Shown here one piece after another: positions 1 to 7,548 of a DNA stretch of 64,000 nt (position 1 is its first letter; each line of letters opens with the position of its first letter). This DNA is from an uncultured Candidatus Melainabacteria bacterium. GTDB taxonomy: Bacteria > Cyanobacteriota > Vampirovibrionia > Gastranaerophilales > Gastranaerophilaceae. The DNA is taken from assembly GCA_947570135.1 (NCBI GenBank), contig CANOTP010000004.1, positions 1 through 64,000 of the forward strand, given 5' to 3'. The notes below the pieces were generated by a model. That model ran no database searches, was not told the DNA's origin, and saw only the letters and a list, made by a program, of their open reading frames with translations. The position numbers were made by a program, and so were the translations under genes.

Positions 1-12
1 TCATCCCGACCA
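1..12 (+). tRNA. 3' end of a tRNA, probably tRNA-Pro (cut by window start)
   Basis: Bases 2-8 (CATCCCG) fit the 3' strand of an acceptor stem, followed by discriminator A and encoded CCA (10-12), then a Rho-independent terminator. A CGGGATG/CATCCCG acceptor stem is typical of bacterial tRNA-Pro. The body of the tRNA lies before the window, so the anticodon cannot be read. The identity is inference. Confidence 0.5.
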
Positions 13-60
13 TTTAAAAGACTCGTTAAGAGTCTTTTTTTTTATGTATGCCAGGATTAC
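2..60 (+). repeat. Direct repeat copy 1: tRNA tail plus terminator
   Basis: About 59 bases comprising the tRNA 3' end, the terminator hairpin and the following ATGCCAGGATTAC. The same block recurs at 159-215 with few changes (acceptor CATCCCG to CATCTCG, two fewer T, one T/G change). Confidence 0.85.
16..43 (+). terminator. Rho-independent terminator of the tRNA
   Basis: Nine-base arms AAAAGACTC (16-24) and GAGTCTTTT (30-38) around a five-base loop, followed by more T (to 43). It sits three bases after the CCA end of the tRNA. Confidence 0.85.
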
Positions 61-158
61 ATCCTGAGCACGCACGCGATTTTTAACGCTTACGCTAAAA
101 ATCAGCTGGCTGCATACCTCTCTCGTACGGGCTCATTCTTCGCCTACGATATCGGCAT

Positions 159-215
159 CATCTCGACCATTTAAAAGACTCGTTAAGAGTCTTTTTTTAT
201 GGATGCCAGGATTAC
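159..215 (+). repeat. Direct repeat copy 2: degenerate tRNA tail plus terminator
   Basis: This second copy of bases 2-60 has CATCTCGACCA (159-169) in place of the tRNA end, the same hairpin and the same downstream ATGCCAGGATTAC. The roughly 100 bases before it do not fold obviously as a tRNA, so this is a tail without a body. Such tRNA-tail duplications are the usual trace of a site-specific integration at a tRNA gene, or of a local duplication. Confidence 0.8.
173..198 (+). terminator. Second copy of the tRNA terminator
   Basis: The same nine-base arms (173-181 and 187-195) and loop as at 16-43, followed by a T run ending at 198. Confidence 0.75.
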
Positions 216-594
216 TTAAAAGATTCATAATTTACCCCTTTACCAATAATTTATTTTATAACCGTCAGTTATTATTTTACCGCTGCACGACTACCCTGAT
301 TGGTGTATGTTTTTATCACAATTTTTATTAAGTTCACTTCTTGTTGTATATCTTGTTGACCAACAACCTCCATAAAATGGCACAAGTTGATTATTTGTCG
401 TAATCCTGTGATGCTTTCCAAGCTTATGTCCGAAAAAACTGAGAAAAAGTATACGCTTCAGTGGATTTCGCATAAATTAAGGTTAAACAGGTTAACACTT
501 GCTGAGGCTTATATTATCGCAGATATTCTGTGGTATGATTTGGAGTTTATTGAAAGAAAATAAGGTATGTCTTTCAGATTCAAACGATTTTTCA
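216..594. other. Stretch without a recognisable gene
   Basis: About 380 AT-rich bases between the repeated tRNA tail and the TolC-like gene. On the minus strand a 60-codon frame (291-473) and an overlapping frame in another phase are open, but neither has a ribosome binding site or a recognisable sequence. A decayed gene is possible. An AATTTACCCCTTT motif at 229-241 resembles sequences near several prepilin genes. Confidence 0.5.
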
Positions 595-603
595 TGCTAT
601 AAT
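595..603 (+). promoter_or_regulatory. Extended -10 promoter for the TolC-like gene
   Basis: TGC-TATAAT is an extended -10 element with TATAAT at 598-603. No good -35 is visible. Transcription would begin near 609-611, about four bases before the ATG at 614, and there is no Shine-Dalgarno sequence, so the mRNA is probably leaderless. Confidence 0.55.
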
Positions 604-613
604 ATCACAACAG

Positions 614-1900
614 ATGAAAAAGTTTTTATTGTTTTTGAGCTTAATACTTATACCTATGGCATCTTTTGGGATAGAAGATGTTAAAAAGGTTTATCTGCAA
701 GAGGCAATTAATGTTGCTGTGGAAAATAATATTGATTTACAGGCGGCAAAGCTTGAAATAAATATTGCAAAAAATAATATAAAGTCTGCTAACAGACTTC
801 AAAACCCTTCTATTGAAACATTGTATTACGCAGGGGCTGCACCTTGGAGCGAACCGAGGCAAATCGGGTTAAGCCAGACTGTTGAGGTTGCAAAACGCAA
901 GGCTCGTAAAAATCTTGCTCAATCTAATTTTGAGTTGGTTTCAAAAAATGTTGATTATACCAAATTTGACCTGAAAATGGATGTTCGTGAAGCTTATATA
1001 AATCTGGTTGCCGAAAAATCTGTCTTAGAAACTTTAAAACAGCAGCAGGTTTTACAAGAAGAGTTGTTAAAAATTGCAAAACAGCGCGCGTTATCAGGCA
1101 ATGTTCCGCAAGTTGATGTTATTCAGGCTGAAATTGCACTAAATCAGCTTATAACTCAGGTTAACAGTGCAAGAACCAATGTAAAAAGTGCTCTTGCCGA
1201 TTTTAATAAGATTATAAATATTCCACAGAATTTTATCTATGACAGTATGGATAATATTTTTGACGAGGAAAATAATTATGAAGAAATGCTTACACCTTCT
1301 CCGACAACTGATTTTCCTGAGGTTTCAGTGATATTACAAAGGGCTTTGGATAACAGATATGATATTTTGATTGCAAAACAGGAAATTGATGTTGCCGAGA
1401 AGAATTTATCTGTTGTTGCAAGACAAAAAATTCCCGATATTTCATTAAGCGGAGGGTATGCTTATCAAAGGGCAAATCATACCGAAGATGGAAGGTTTAA
1501 CAGCGGTGCTTATTTTAGTGCAAATGTTGTTAATATCCCGCTATTTTACAATTATTCTCCCGAGATTCAGAATGCAGCATTAAAACTTCAACAGGCGGAG
1601 TTAAAATATAATTCGGTAAAAAATAAAGCCGAGAATGATATAATTTCTGCGTATGACAAGTTTCTAACGGCTGCTGGGAATCTTAATTCTTATGAATCTA
1701 AAATTTTAACAAATTCCGAAGAATTGATTGACGTATCAAAGCAGGCTTACGAACAGGGAAAATCCGATATAACGTCATTAATTGTTATGAAACAGTCTTA
1801 TAAGTCGATTGTTATCGGTTATACTTACGCTTTGGCTGATTATTATAACAGTTGGACTGCGTTCTTGCGTGAAGTAAATGATGAAAACTTTATGCTTTAG
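614..1900 (+). CDS. TolC-family outer membrane efflux protein
   Basis: A 428-residue outer-membrane channel of the OEP/TolC type, probably the exit duct of an export pump. It has a signal peptide (about residues 1-19, ending ASFG) and two long alpha-helical OEP repeats (about 25-215 and 225-420) with the family's heptad-rich helices. The opening repeat resembles heavy-metal-type (CusC/CzcC) members more than MacAB-type TolC. No adaptor or pump gene is next to it, so its partner is unknown; a second TolC protein lies in the MacAB operon at 14271-15731. The ATG is chosen because it opens the signal peptide and follows the -10 box by ten bases. It overlaps the convergent pnuC by 11 bases. Confidence 0.88.
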   Translation: MKKFLLFLSLILIPMASFGIEDVKKVYLQEAINVAVENNIDLQAAKLEINIAKNNIKSANRLQNPSIETLYYAGAAPWSEPRQIGLSQTVEVAKRKARKNLAQSNFELVSKNVDYTKFDLKMDVREAYINLVAEKSVLETLKQQQVLQEELLKIAKQRALSGNVPQVDVIQAEIALNQLITQVNSARTNVKSALADFNKIINIPQNFIYDSMDNIFDEENNYEEMLTPSPTTDFPEVSVILQRALDNRYDILIAKQEIDVAEKNLSVVARQKIPDISLSGGYAYQRANHTEDGRFNSGAYFSANVVNIPLFYNYSPEIQNAALKLQQAELKYNSVKNKAENDIISAYDKFLTAAGNLNSYESKILTNSEELIDVSKQAYEQGKSDITSLIVMKQSYKSIVIGYTYALADYYNSWTAFLREVNDENFML

Positions 1901-2582
1901 TTTTTAATTCTTTTTTCCAGGTGTAAAGGAAATAGATTGATAAAATAAAGTATGTTGCCCACATAAGAATTGTTGCAAAGCAGTTTGAACCGTTTTGATA
2001 GGCTTCAATCCACATAACTGTTGATAATCCGTTTACGATAAACCACAGGTACCATTGTTCTATACAGCGTTTCACTGTTAGTATAAGCCCGCCGACAGAA
2101 AGTACGGATGTGATTGAGTCAATAAGCGGGTTAGTGTCATGTAAGTTTTTCAAAATAAAATAGCAAATTACGCATGTTCCTGTAAGTGCCAGAGTATATA
2201 GTAACTGTTCTTTTTTTGATAATTTTGTTTTAATAATTTCCTGCGAATCTTTTTTTAAGTGCTTGCTCCAGCGATAGATTCCAAATATTTGCATCGGGAA
2301 GTAAAACGCCAAGTATAGTGCCAAGTTTCCGTACAATCCGTTCTTCCACGATATGAAACCGTAACAAAGTGTTCCGCAAAGCCCTATAATGTAACAGGAA
2401 ATTTTACCTTTCCCTGCAAGGATTGTGTAACTTATTCCGCAAATTGCCGAAACAAGTGCAATTTTTGTATCGTTCATATAAAGCGAAATGCAAGCTATTA
2501 GGAATATTCCCAGAGGAAAGAGTATTTTTTCATACTTACCCCAGCCGCTTAACTCTTTTTTTATAAACTCAATTATTTTCAT
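1890..2582 (-). CDS. pnuC: PnuC-type nicotinamide riboside/NMN transporter
   Basis: A 230-residue integral membrane protein with seven or more hydrophobic segments, matching the PnuC family in length and in its landmarks: the W-x-N-x-LYG region near residue 80, the YFPMQIFGIYRW segment near residue 95 and the C-terminal EQWYLWFIVN segment that lines the substrate site. PnuC proteins import nicotinamide riboside by facilitated diffusion for NAD synthesis. A NrtR-like regulator (28302) and nadD (56728) elsewhere in the window belong to the same pathway. It is convergent with the TolC-like gene and divergent from the unknown protein at 2669. Confidence 0.85.
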   Translation of the reverse strand: MKIIEFIKKELSGWGKYEKILFPLGIFLIACISLYMNDTKIALVSAICGISYTILAGKGKISCYIIGLCGTLCYGFISWKNGLYGNLALYLAFYFPMQIFGIYRWSKHLKKDSQEIIKTKLSKKEQLLYTLALTGTCVICYFILKNLHDTNPLIDSITSVLSVGGLILTVKRCIEQWYLWFIVNGLSTVMWIEAYQNGSNCFATILMWATYFILSIYFLYTWKKELKTKA

Positions 2583-2668
2583 TGATGTTATTATAACGTA
2601 AATTTTATGATAATGGAATATTTACTTTTTGCTTTGTGTGCGGTCTACTTATATTAGAGAATTTACAA

Positions 2669-3637
2669 ATGTCGATATCAGGTATTACAAATAAAATATT
2701 TACCAATAAAGCTGTCTTAAAGGGTTTGGAGAAAGTTTCAGACCACGGGATAAGTTTTTCTGCTACAACAGCTTTATTGATGTCAACAGTTGTAAGACCT
2801 TATGCTATATATAAAACTCCTGATGTTGAAAAAGAAAACAAGCAGTATGCGATGTCAAATTCTATCTCCTCAGGAATTATAAAGTTCGGGATAGTTGAAG
2901 CGGTTGCGCTTCCTGTGGAACATTTTGTAAAAAAAATAAACGAAAATCCTGCAAAATACTTAAAAGAATCTACAATAAAAACATTAAAAAACGGAAGTGA
3001 AGAACTTGTAAAATCAAGAAGCTATAATCTTATAACCCAGGTTATGAAGCTTAGTACGGGATTTTTGACAGCGGTACCGAAAACATTACTTACACTTGCC
3101 TTGATTCCCGTAATTATGGATAAGTTGTTCAAGGTTAAATCTCAGGATAAAGTAACTGATACTAAACCTCAATCAGGAAAAGACATAAAATTCACAGGGG
3201 GCATTGCGGGAATTATTGATAATCCTAAAATTCAAAAGCTTGCTTTAAAATATCAACATAAAGATAAAGATATTGCAAAACACATGACGGCAGCAACGGA
3301 TTTATTGTTAACGGGTTCTTTTGTCTATTTGACGGACAGAAGTAAAAGGATTAAAGAAGACCGTAAAAAAGCTCTGATATATAACAATGTAATCTCAACA
3401 GGAATAACTTTAGCTCTTGGTTACGGTATTGATAATTTAATAGAAATCAAAACGGAAAAACTTGTTAATAAGTTTAAGCAAGTGAATATTCATGATCCTA
3501 AAGTTTTAAAATACATTGAAGGAATAAATATAATCCGCCCTGCCGTGATTTTTGCGGGAATTTATTACGGAATATTACCGATGTTTTCAACTTTTATGTC
3601 GCAAAAGATTGATGATTATATTAAAAAACATAAATAA
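2669..3637 (+). CDS. Unknown protein with hydrophobic segments
   Basis: A protein of 322 residues that I do not recognise. It has several moderately hydrophobic helices (about residues 30-50, 130-155, 220-240, 280-300) alternating with lysine-rich stretches, and ends in a basic tail. An upstream in-frame GTG at 2636 lies in the unlikely MCGLL extension; the ATG at 2669 starts the better N-terminus (MSISGITN) and has AGAGAA upstream. It may be membrane-associated. It looks similar in style to two other unknowns in the window (10665 and 36575), which may be lineage-specific. Confidence 0.7.
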   Translation: MSISGITNKIFTNKAVLKGLEKVSDHGISFSATTALLMSTVVRPYAIYKTPDVEKENKQYAMSNSISSGIIKFGIVEAVALPVEHFVKKINENPAKYLKESTIKTLKNGSEELVKSRSYNLITQVMKLSTGFLTAVPKTLLTLALIPVIMDKLFKVKSQDKVTDTKPQSGKDIKFTGGIAGIIDNPKIQKLALKYQHKDKDIAKHMTAATDLLLTGSFVYLTDRSKRIKEDRKKALIYNNVISTGITLALGYGIDNLIEIKTEKLVNKFKQVNIHDPKVLKYIEGINIIRPAVIFAGIYYGILPMFSTFMSQKIDDYIKKHK

Positions 3638-3645
3638 TTTTTGTC

Positions 3646-4317
3646 TTATTTTAAAGGATACCCTGAAGGTATATTCCAGCCGTTTTGGTAAATCCAAGCT
3701 GCACAATATAAGCCCAGTCCTTTTGTCGAACAATCGGTTTTTATTTCATTATATCCTTTATCTGCACCGTAAGGAATGATTGAGTCCTCAGCTTCTTTTC
3801 TAAATAATAAAAATACGTCTTGACCATGTATATTTGGTCCTTTTGCTCCATTTATATCAACTAGAATTATTTTGTCATTATCTGTGTTTACTGTTGTATA
3901 AGTGTTATTTGCAAAAGCGTATAGTACCCCGTCCATTGTTATAAATGGTACTCGTTTATAGGCTGTAGGTTCATAGTATCTATTATATTGACCATTGAGG
4001 TTTTTCCAAGCTTTAGATTGTTTATACCCGCATTTTGTAATATCTTTGCAGGTTAATGCTATATTCATATAAGGTCGTAGGTAGATGTTGATAAATTCTT
4101 CTTGATCAAGAGATTTATCCCAGGTTTCAAGTTCTCCGTTTTCGCTTTCGGATAATTTTATTGCCTGATTAAGTGTTGATACGGATTTTTTAAGCTTTGC
4201 TCCCGTTACGTGTTTTTTATGCGCGGTCATTAAGCTTGGAATTGTAATAGCTGCAACAACCCCGATTATGCCTAATGTGATTAGAACTTCGGCAAGTGTG
4301 AAACCTGTTTTTTTCAT
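3646..4317 (-). CDS. Type IV prepilin-like / pseudopilin protein (HTH-paired, copy A)
   Basis: A 223-residue prepilin-like protein. It begins MKKTGFTLAEVLITLG, a class III signal peptide: a short basic leader, Gly then Phe at the prepilin peptidase cleavage site, Glu at mature position 5 and a hydrophobic helix to about residue 28. The C-terminal domain carries cysteine pairs (TCKDITKCGY; DCSTKGLGLYC) and the motif VDINGAKGPNIHGQD near residue 160, shared in form by all nine paralogues in this window. It would be processed by a prepilin peptidase and assembled by the machinery at 42.3-48.3 kb. Its closest relative here is the broken poly-G copy at 49193. It faces a small HTH gene (4427) across repeats at 4341-4380. 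Confidence 0.9.
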   Translation of the reverse strand: MKKTGFTLAEVLITLGIIGVVAAITIPSLMTAHKKHVTGAKLKKSVSTLNQAIKLSESENGELETWDKSLDQEEFINIYLRPYMNIALTCKDITKCGYKQSKAWKNLNGQYNRYYEPTAYKRVPFITMDGVLYAFANNTYTTVNTDNDKIILVDINGAKGPNIHGQDVFLLFRKEAEDSIIPYGADKGYNEIKTDCSTKGLGLYCAAWIYQNGWNIPSGYPLK

Positions 4318-4340
4318 AAACTCTCCTGTATTTAATAAAA

Positions 4341-4380
4341 TATTGAGATATTCATATAAATATTGAATTATTCAATAAAA
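4341..4380. promoter_or_regulatory. Tandem operator-like repeats between prepilin A and its HTH gene
   Basis: Two adjacent 20-base units, TATTGAGATATTCATATAAA (4341-4360) and TATTGAATTATTCAATAAAA (4361-4380). The second contains the perfect inverted repeat TATTGAATTATTCAATA. The 20-base period places both units on nearly the same face of the helix. They probably form the binding site of the HTH protein encoded at 4427. Confidence 0.6.
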
Positions 4381-4426
4381 TAATACAAGATATTTATTTC
4401 TTTGTCAATAATATATACTTTAAACT

Positions 4427-4654
4427 ATGGATATAACTAACTGGAATAACGATGAGATTATGCGCCTTGTAATGGCTAAAGGTCATATAACACAAAAGAT
4501 GTTGTTGGAAAGTTTAAAGAAAACTGACGGGCAATCAATTCCGCAGAGCACTTTTTCTTGTAAAATCCGCAGAAACGCATTAAAACTTGAAGAATTTCAG
4601 CAAATTTGTCAAATTTTGGGTTATTCTATTCAGCTTGAACGTATCGAAAAATAA
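4427..4654 (+). CDS. Small HTH DNA-binding protein (module A)
   Basis: A 75-residue protein resembling the small XRE-like helix-turn-helix proteins: helices around residues 20-30, the S-T-F-S-x-K-I-R recognition segment near 43-50, then EEFQQICQILGYSI. It likely binds the repeats at 4341-4380 and controls itself and prepilin A, which is transcribed in the opposite direction 109 bases away. There is no Shine-Dalgarno sequence. A TATACT -10 box (4414-4419) lies seven bases before ATG, suggesting a leaderless mRNA. Target and sign of regulation are inferred from position only. Confidence 0.75.
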   Translation: MDITNWNNDEIMRLVMAKGHITQKMLLESLKKTDGQSIPQSTFSCKIRRNALKLEEFQQICQILGYSIQLERIEK

Positions 4655-5179
4655 TTACTTAACCGCCCCCCAGGCTTTTACATCCCCGCGCTCGTAACGG
4701 ATTAGGTAATATGAACCCGATTCGATATATTCAATTGAAGCTTCCTGATAAATATCCTGTTCTTCGTTATAAGGCGGCATTCCTGTTTTGGCGCGTTTTT
4801 GGTTTGTTTTTTCTATTTCGCGTTTCTCTTTTTTTTCTTTTCTCAACGCTTTTCTGTCACGTACTACTTCGTATTGTGACATATCTATTTCAACTTTAAA
4901 CACGGGAATAATTGCGATAGCTTTTTTTGATTGGATTAAAATCAGAAACTCCCTCTCATCAGATAGGGCAAGCTCATAATGTCCCGGTGGGATTATAACT
5001 CCGTTTTCGTTAGCAATCTCGTCAACTAAGGTTAATGTCGGGTAAGAAGATTCACGCAGCGAATATTTGTAAAAAGACTGGGTGCCTACAGTTAAGCCTG
5101 CCGTGTACTGAGGTTCCACAGGATAAGCTCGGGTTTCCGAGTGCATCATAATATTATCAACAAAAGTCCCTTCAAGCAT
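4655..5179 (-). CDS. Unknown charged protein downstream of rnpA
   Basis: A protein of 174 residues with no recognised family. The first 95 residues look beta-rich. A strongly charged lysine/glutamate helix (RKALRKEKKEKREIEK, about 107-122) follows, then a short C-terminal domain. The start at 5179 is preferred over a longer frame to 5260 because it lies one base after the rnpA stop, giving translational coupling. In many bacteria yidD and yidC follow rnpA; here this unrelated protein takes that place. It ends against the convergent HTH gene with no intergenic space. Confidence 0.7.
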   Translation of the reverse strand: MLEGTFVDNIMMHSETRAYPVEPQYTAGLTVGTQSFYKYSLRESSYPTLTLVDEIANENGVIIPPGHYELALSDEREFLILIQSKKAIAIIPVFKVEIDMSQYEVVRDRKALRKEKKEKREIEKTNQKRAKTGMPPYNEEQDIYQEASIEYIESGSYYLIRYERGDVKAWGAVK

Positions 5180-5180
5180 T

Positions 5181-5534
5181 TTAAATTCTTTCCAGTATTT
5201 TTTTGATACTGTTATTAATTTCGGCGAAATTCTTACCCAATGCTCTATCCGAGCCGACAAACACTAATGACATATATTTTTGAGAATCCCCAAGATTTTT
5301 TTCTTTTAAAAGCAGTCTGTAGCTTTCTCTCATAAGTCTTTTGAGTCTGTTTCGTTTAACCGCACGCTTATGGGTTTTCTTGCTGACTACAAAACCGACT
5401 TTTGTAGGTGTGTCGGGTTCTTTTTTTAAAATCCCCGCAAACAAAGTTACTCCACCCGAATGGGAGGAGTTTTTAACTTTATATGTAGCTTTAAAAGCTG
5501 ATTTCTTTTTTAAGCGATATTGCTTTGGAAGCAT
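5181..5534 (-). CDS. rnpA: Ribonuclease P protein component
   Basis: The 117-residue protein subunit of RNase P, which with the M1-type RNA matures the 5' ends of tRNAs. The family signature is clear: F-x-x-x-x-K region at the N-terminus, VGFVVSKKTHKRAVKRNRLKR (about residues 46-66, the RNR box) and LMRESYR. Length is normal. It follows rpmH in the standard bacterial rpmH-rnpA order, with two inverted repeats between the genes. Confidence 0.95.
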   Translation of the reverse strand: MLPKQYRLKKKSAFKATYKVKNSSHSGGVTLFAGILKKEPDTPTKVGFVVSKKTHKRAVKRNRLKRLMRESYRLLLKEKNLGDSQKYMSLVFVGSDRALGKNFAEINNSIKKILERI

Positions 5535-5555
5535 TTTATCTCCTGCTTATTTGTA

Positions 5556-5576
5556 ATTCTGAACTGGATTCAGAAT
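5556..5576 (-). repeat. Inverted repeat between rpmH and rnpA
   Basis: Eight-base arms ATTCTGAA (5556-5563) and TTCAGAAT (5569-5576) around a five-base loop, just upstream of rnpA. With the larger palindrome at 5581-5616 it gives two stacked hairpins in the rpmH-rnpA transcript. Confidence 0.6.
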
Positions 5577-5580
5577 CTGT

Positions 5581-5616
5581 TTAAATTTATTTCGGATATA
5601 TCCGAAATAAATTTAA
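5581..5616. repeat. Perfect 36-base palindrome at the end of rpmH
   Basis: Two 18-base arms with no loop and no mismatch: TTAAATTTATTTCGGATA then its reverse complement. It includes the rpmH stop codon. There is no run of T after it on the minus strand, so it is not a plain terminator. An RNA hairpin that separates rpmH and rnpA expression, or an RNase cleavage site, is more likely. Confidence 0.85.
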
Positions 5617-5765
5617 GCTCTATTCTTAGCAGTGATAGCAACTTTATGACGACCACGAGCTCTGCGTCTGTTGATAACTTCGCGTCCGCCCGGTGTAGCC
5701 ATTCTTGCTCTGAATCCGCTTACGTTTTGTCTTTTTCTTTTTGTTCCTTCTAGTGTACGTCTCAT
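5613..5765 (-). CDS. rpmH: Ribosomal protein bL34
   Basis: A 50-residue, very basic protein reading [20 protein letters not shown] and continuing with [18 protein letters not shown], an unmistakable bL34 of the large ribosomal subunit. bL34 is normally 44-50 residues. It is the first gene of the rpmH-rnpA operon and transcribed away from proC. The stop TAA lies inside the 36-base palindrome. Confidence 0.95.
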   Translation of the reverse strand: MRRTLEGTKRKRQNVSGFRARMATPGGREVINRRRARGRHKVAITAKNRA

Positions 5766-5863
5766 TTTTTTATTTCCTTTTACTATTTATTTGTCGTATA
5801 ATTCAAATGTTATAGTAAACAAATTAATTAGTCAACAAATACGAAGGGAATTGGTTAAATATT

Positions 5864-6673
5864 ATGAAGAAAAATATCGGATTTATCGGCTGCGGTAAAA
5901 TGGCAAGTGCCATAATCAGCGGGGTTAAGAACTCTTCTATTGGAAGTGATTTTTATATTACAGGTTCTGAAATCACGGAAGATGTTGCAAGTGCGGCGTC
6001 TGAAAGACTCGGGATTAATGTTTTGTCTGCTAATAAGGAACTTGTAAGAGGTAAAGATATTGTATTTATTGCGACAAAGCCGAATAGTGTTGTTGAGGTT
6101 TTGGAAGATATAAAAAACGAATTGCCACCTGAAACTTTGGTTGTATCAATTGCTGCAGGTGTTTCAACCGAAAAAATTTCAAAGGTAATTCCAAATAACA
6201 GAATAATACGAATTATGCCAAACACTCCTGCGCTTGTTAAACTGGGGATGTTTGGGGTTTGTAAAGGTCCAAATGCCACAGATGACGATTTGAATCTGAT
6301 TGAAGGAATTTTATCTTCTATCGGTAAATGTATAACTGTTGAAGAATCACAAATTGATATAGTTACGGCAATTTCAGGTTCAGGACCGGCATTTTTCTAT
6401 CAGGTGATAGAAGATATGGCTCGTGCAGGTGAAAAATTAGGATTGGATTATGAAAAATCGTTAACTCTTGCCGCTCAAACAGCTTTAGGTTCAGCTCAAA
6501 TGGTGTTTCACAGAGGTGAAACTCCTGTTCAAACATTAATTGATAACGTAGCAACAAAAGGCGGATGTACTTTTGTCGGGATTTGTGAGATGAAAGACGG
6601 ACATTCTGATGAATTGTTTTATAATGTTATAGAAAAAACCACACAAAAAGCTCATGCGCTCGGAAAGGGGTAG
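5864..6673 (+). CDS. proC: Pyrroline-5-carboxylate reductase
   Basis: A 269-residue enzyme that reduces 1-pyrroline-5-carboxylate to proline with NAD(P)H, the last step of proline synthesis. It has the N-terminal Rossmann motif GFIGCGKMASAI (residues 5-16), the FIATKPNSV segment, the MPNTPALV signature near residue 110 and the conserved C-terminal dimerisation region GSGPAFFYQVIEDMARAGEK and TVATKGG-like VATKGGCT. Length is normal. AAGGGAA precedes the ATG. It is followed by a poly-G prepilin gene 66 bases downstream. Confidence 0.95.
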   Translation: MKKNIGFIGCGKMASAIISGVKNSSIGSDFYITGSEITEDVASAASERLGINVLSANKELVRGKDIVFIATKPNSVVEVLEDIKNELPPETLVVSIAAGVSTEKISKVIPNNRIIRIMPNTPALVKLGMFGVCKGPNATDDDLNLIEGILSSIGKCITVEESQIDIVTAISGSGPAFFYQVIEDMARAGEKLGLDYEKSLTLAAQTALGSAQMVFHRGETPVQTLIDNVATKGGCTFVGICEMKDGHSDELFYNVIEKTTQKAHALGKG

Positions 6674-6739
6674 GGATAAAGGGGTAAATATAAAAGATTT
6701 ATCGTCCAAATAGCAAAATAAAAAAAAGGAGAGATAAGT

Positions 6740-7509
6740 ATGAAAAGTAAGGCAATGATTGAATTTTCGGGGGGGGTAACTTTTACTGCTCTTTAGGGTT
6801 CACGCTCGCAGAAATATTAATTACCCTTGGAATAATCGGTGTGGTTGCTGCAATTACAATCCCGGGATTAATTCAAAATGCAAAAAACAGAGAACGACAG
6901 GTTCAACTGCAAAAAGCATATTCCGATTGGAACCAGGTTGCTACAAAGTTTATGGACGAACATGACGAAACTTTGGGTTCATATATTCGCCGAAATGGCG
7001 GTCAACCGACTATGTTTGAATTAACCAAACAATTTACAACAAGAACTTATAGTGGTACAGCTTGGGGAGATTCTTACAAGCGATATACATTAGACGGAAC
7101 AGTTGTACCGGGCGGGCAACCATGTGATGATACAAGTAAGTATTCAGAAATTCAAGGACAGATATTTAATATTGATATAGTCCAAAATCCTAAATTTAAC
7201 GGACCGAGATTATGTATTGATATAAACGGAAAAGACAAACCTAACACATTTGGAATAGATATTTTCAGTTTTATATTTACTACTGACGGTCACGTAATTC
7301 CTGAAGGGCAGCCTCACCCTGATAATGACTATAATCCCGGAGGTTGGTCAGTAGGAGCAACGGTAAAAGCTTCTGCGGATAACTGTAAAGCGGGATCATC
7401 CGTTATTAATACTCTTGGGTGTACATATTTTGCAATAAATGACAAAAGCCCGACAGGACACGGGTCTTATTGGAAAGATTTTATCGGTAAAAAACAGTAT
7501 AAAAAATAA
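6740..7509 (+). CDS. Prepilin-like gene interrupted by a poly-G frameshift in its leader (possibly phase-variable)
   Basis: A strong ribosome binding site (AAAAGGAG) and ATG at 6740 open a leader MKSKAMIEFSGG that runs through eight G (6769-6776) and stops at TAG 18 codons on. The prepilin frame, with GFTLAEILITLGIIGVV from 6796, is the +1 phase. Nine G (or six) would fuse them into a 256-residue protein with a 20-residue leader. From 6796 to the TAA at 7509 the frame is intact, with the shared motif IDINGKDKPNTFGID and a PTGHGSYWKDFIGKK tail. It is close to the HTH-paired prepilin at 9397. As read the gene is off. Phase variation, programmed slippage or a homopolymer error are the alternatives. 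Confidence 0.7.
6769..6776 (+). repeat. Poly-G tract (8 G) in prepilin leader
   Basis: Eight consecutive G in AT-rich DNA inside the leader codons, in the context TTTCG(8)TAAC. The same tract and flanks recur at 30725-30732 and 49222-49229. Seven G would read GGG-TAA and stop at once; nine would open the prepilin frame. Confidence 0.9.
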
Positions 7510-7515
7510 AAAAGA

Positions 7516-7542
7516 GGCGGCGGGATTTTTAATCCCGCCGCC
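7516..7542. terminator. Bidirectional terminator between prepilin and dxs
   Basis: Twelve-base arms GGCGGCGGGATT (7516-7527) and AATCCCGCCGCC (7531-7542), with A-rich DNA on the left and TTATTCTT on the right. It serves the convergent prepilin (+) and dxs (-) genes. Confidence 0.85.
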
Positions 7543-7548
7543 TTATTC

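Noticed and set aside
291-473. A 60-residue minus-strand protein next to the tRNA
   Set aside because: No ribosome site, no recognised family and an odd composition. I looked for integrase C-terminal motifs because of the tRNA repeats and found none.
6769-6776. Poly-G tract as plain sequencing error at one site
   Set aside because: Cannot be excluded for the exact count, but the same eight-G tract with matching flanks, ribosome site and ATG occurs three times, each before a prepilin body, so the tract itself is real.
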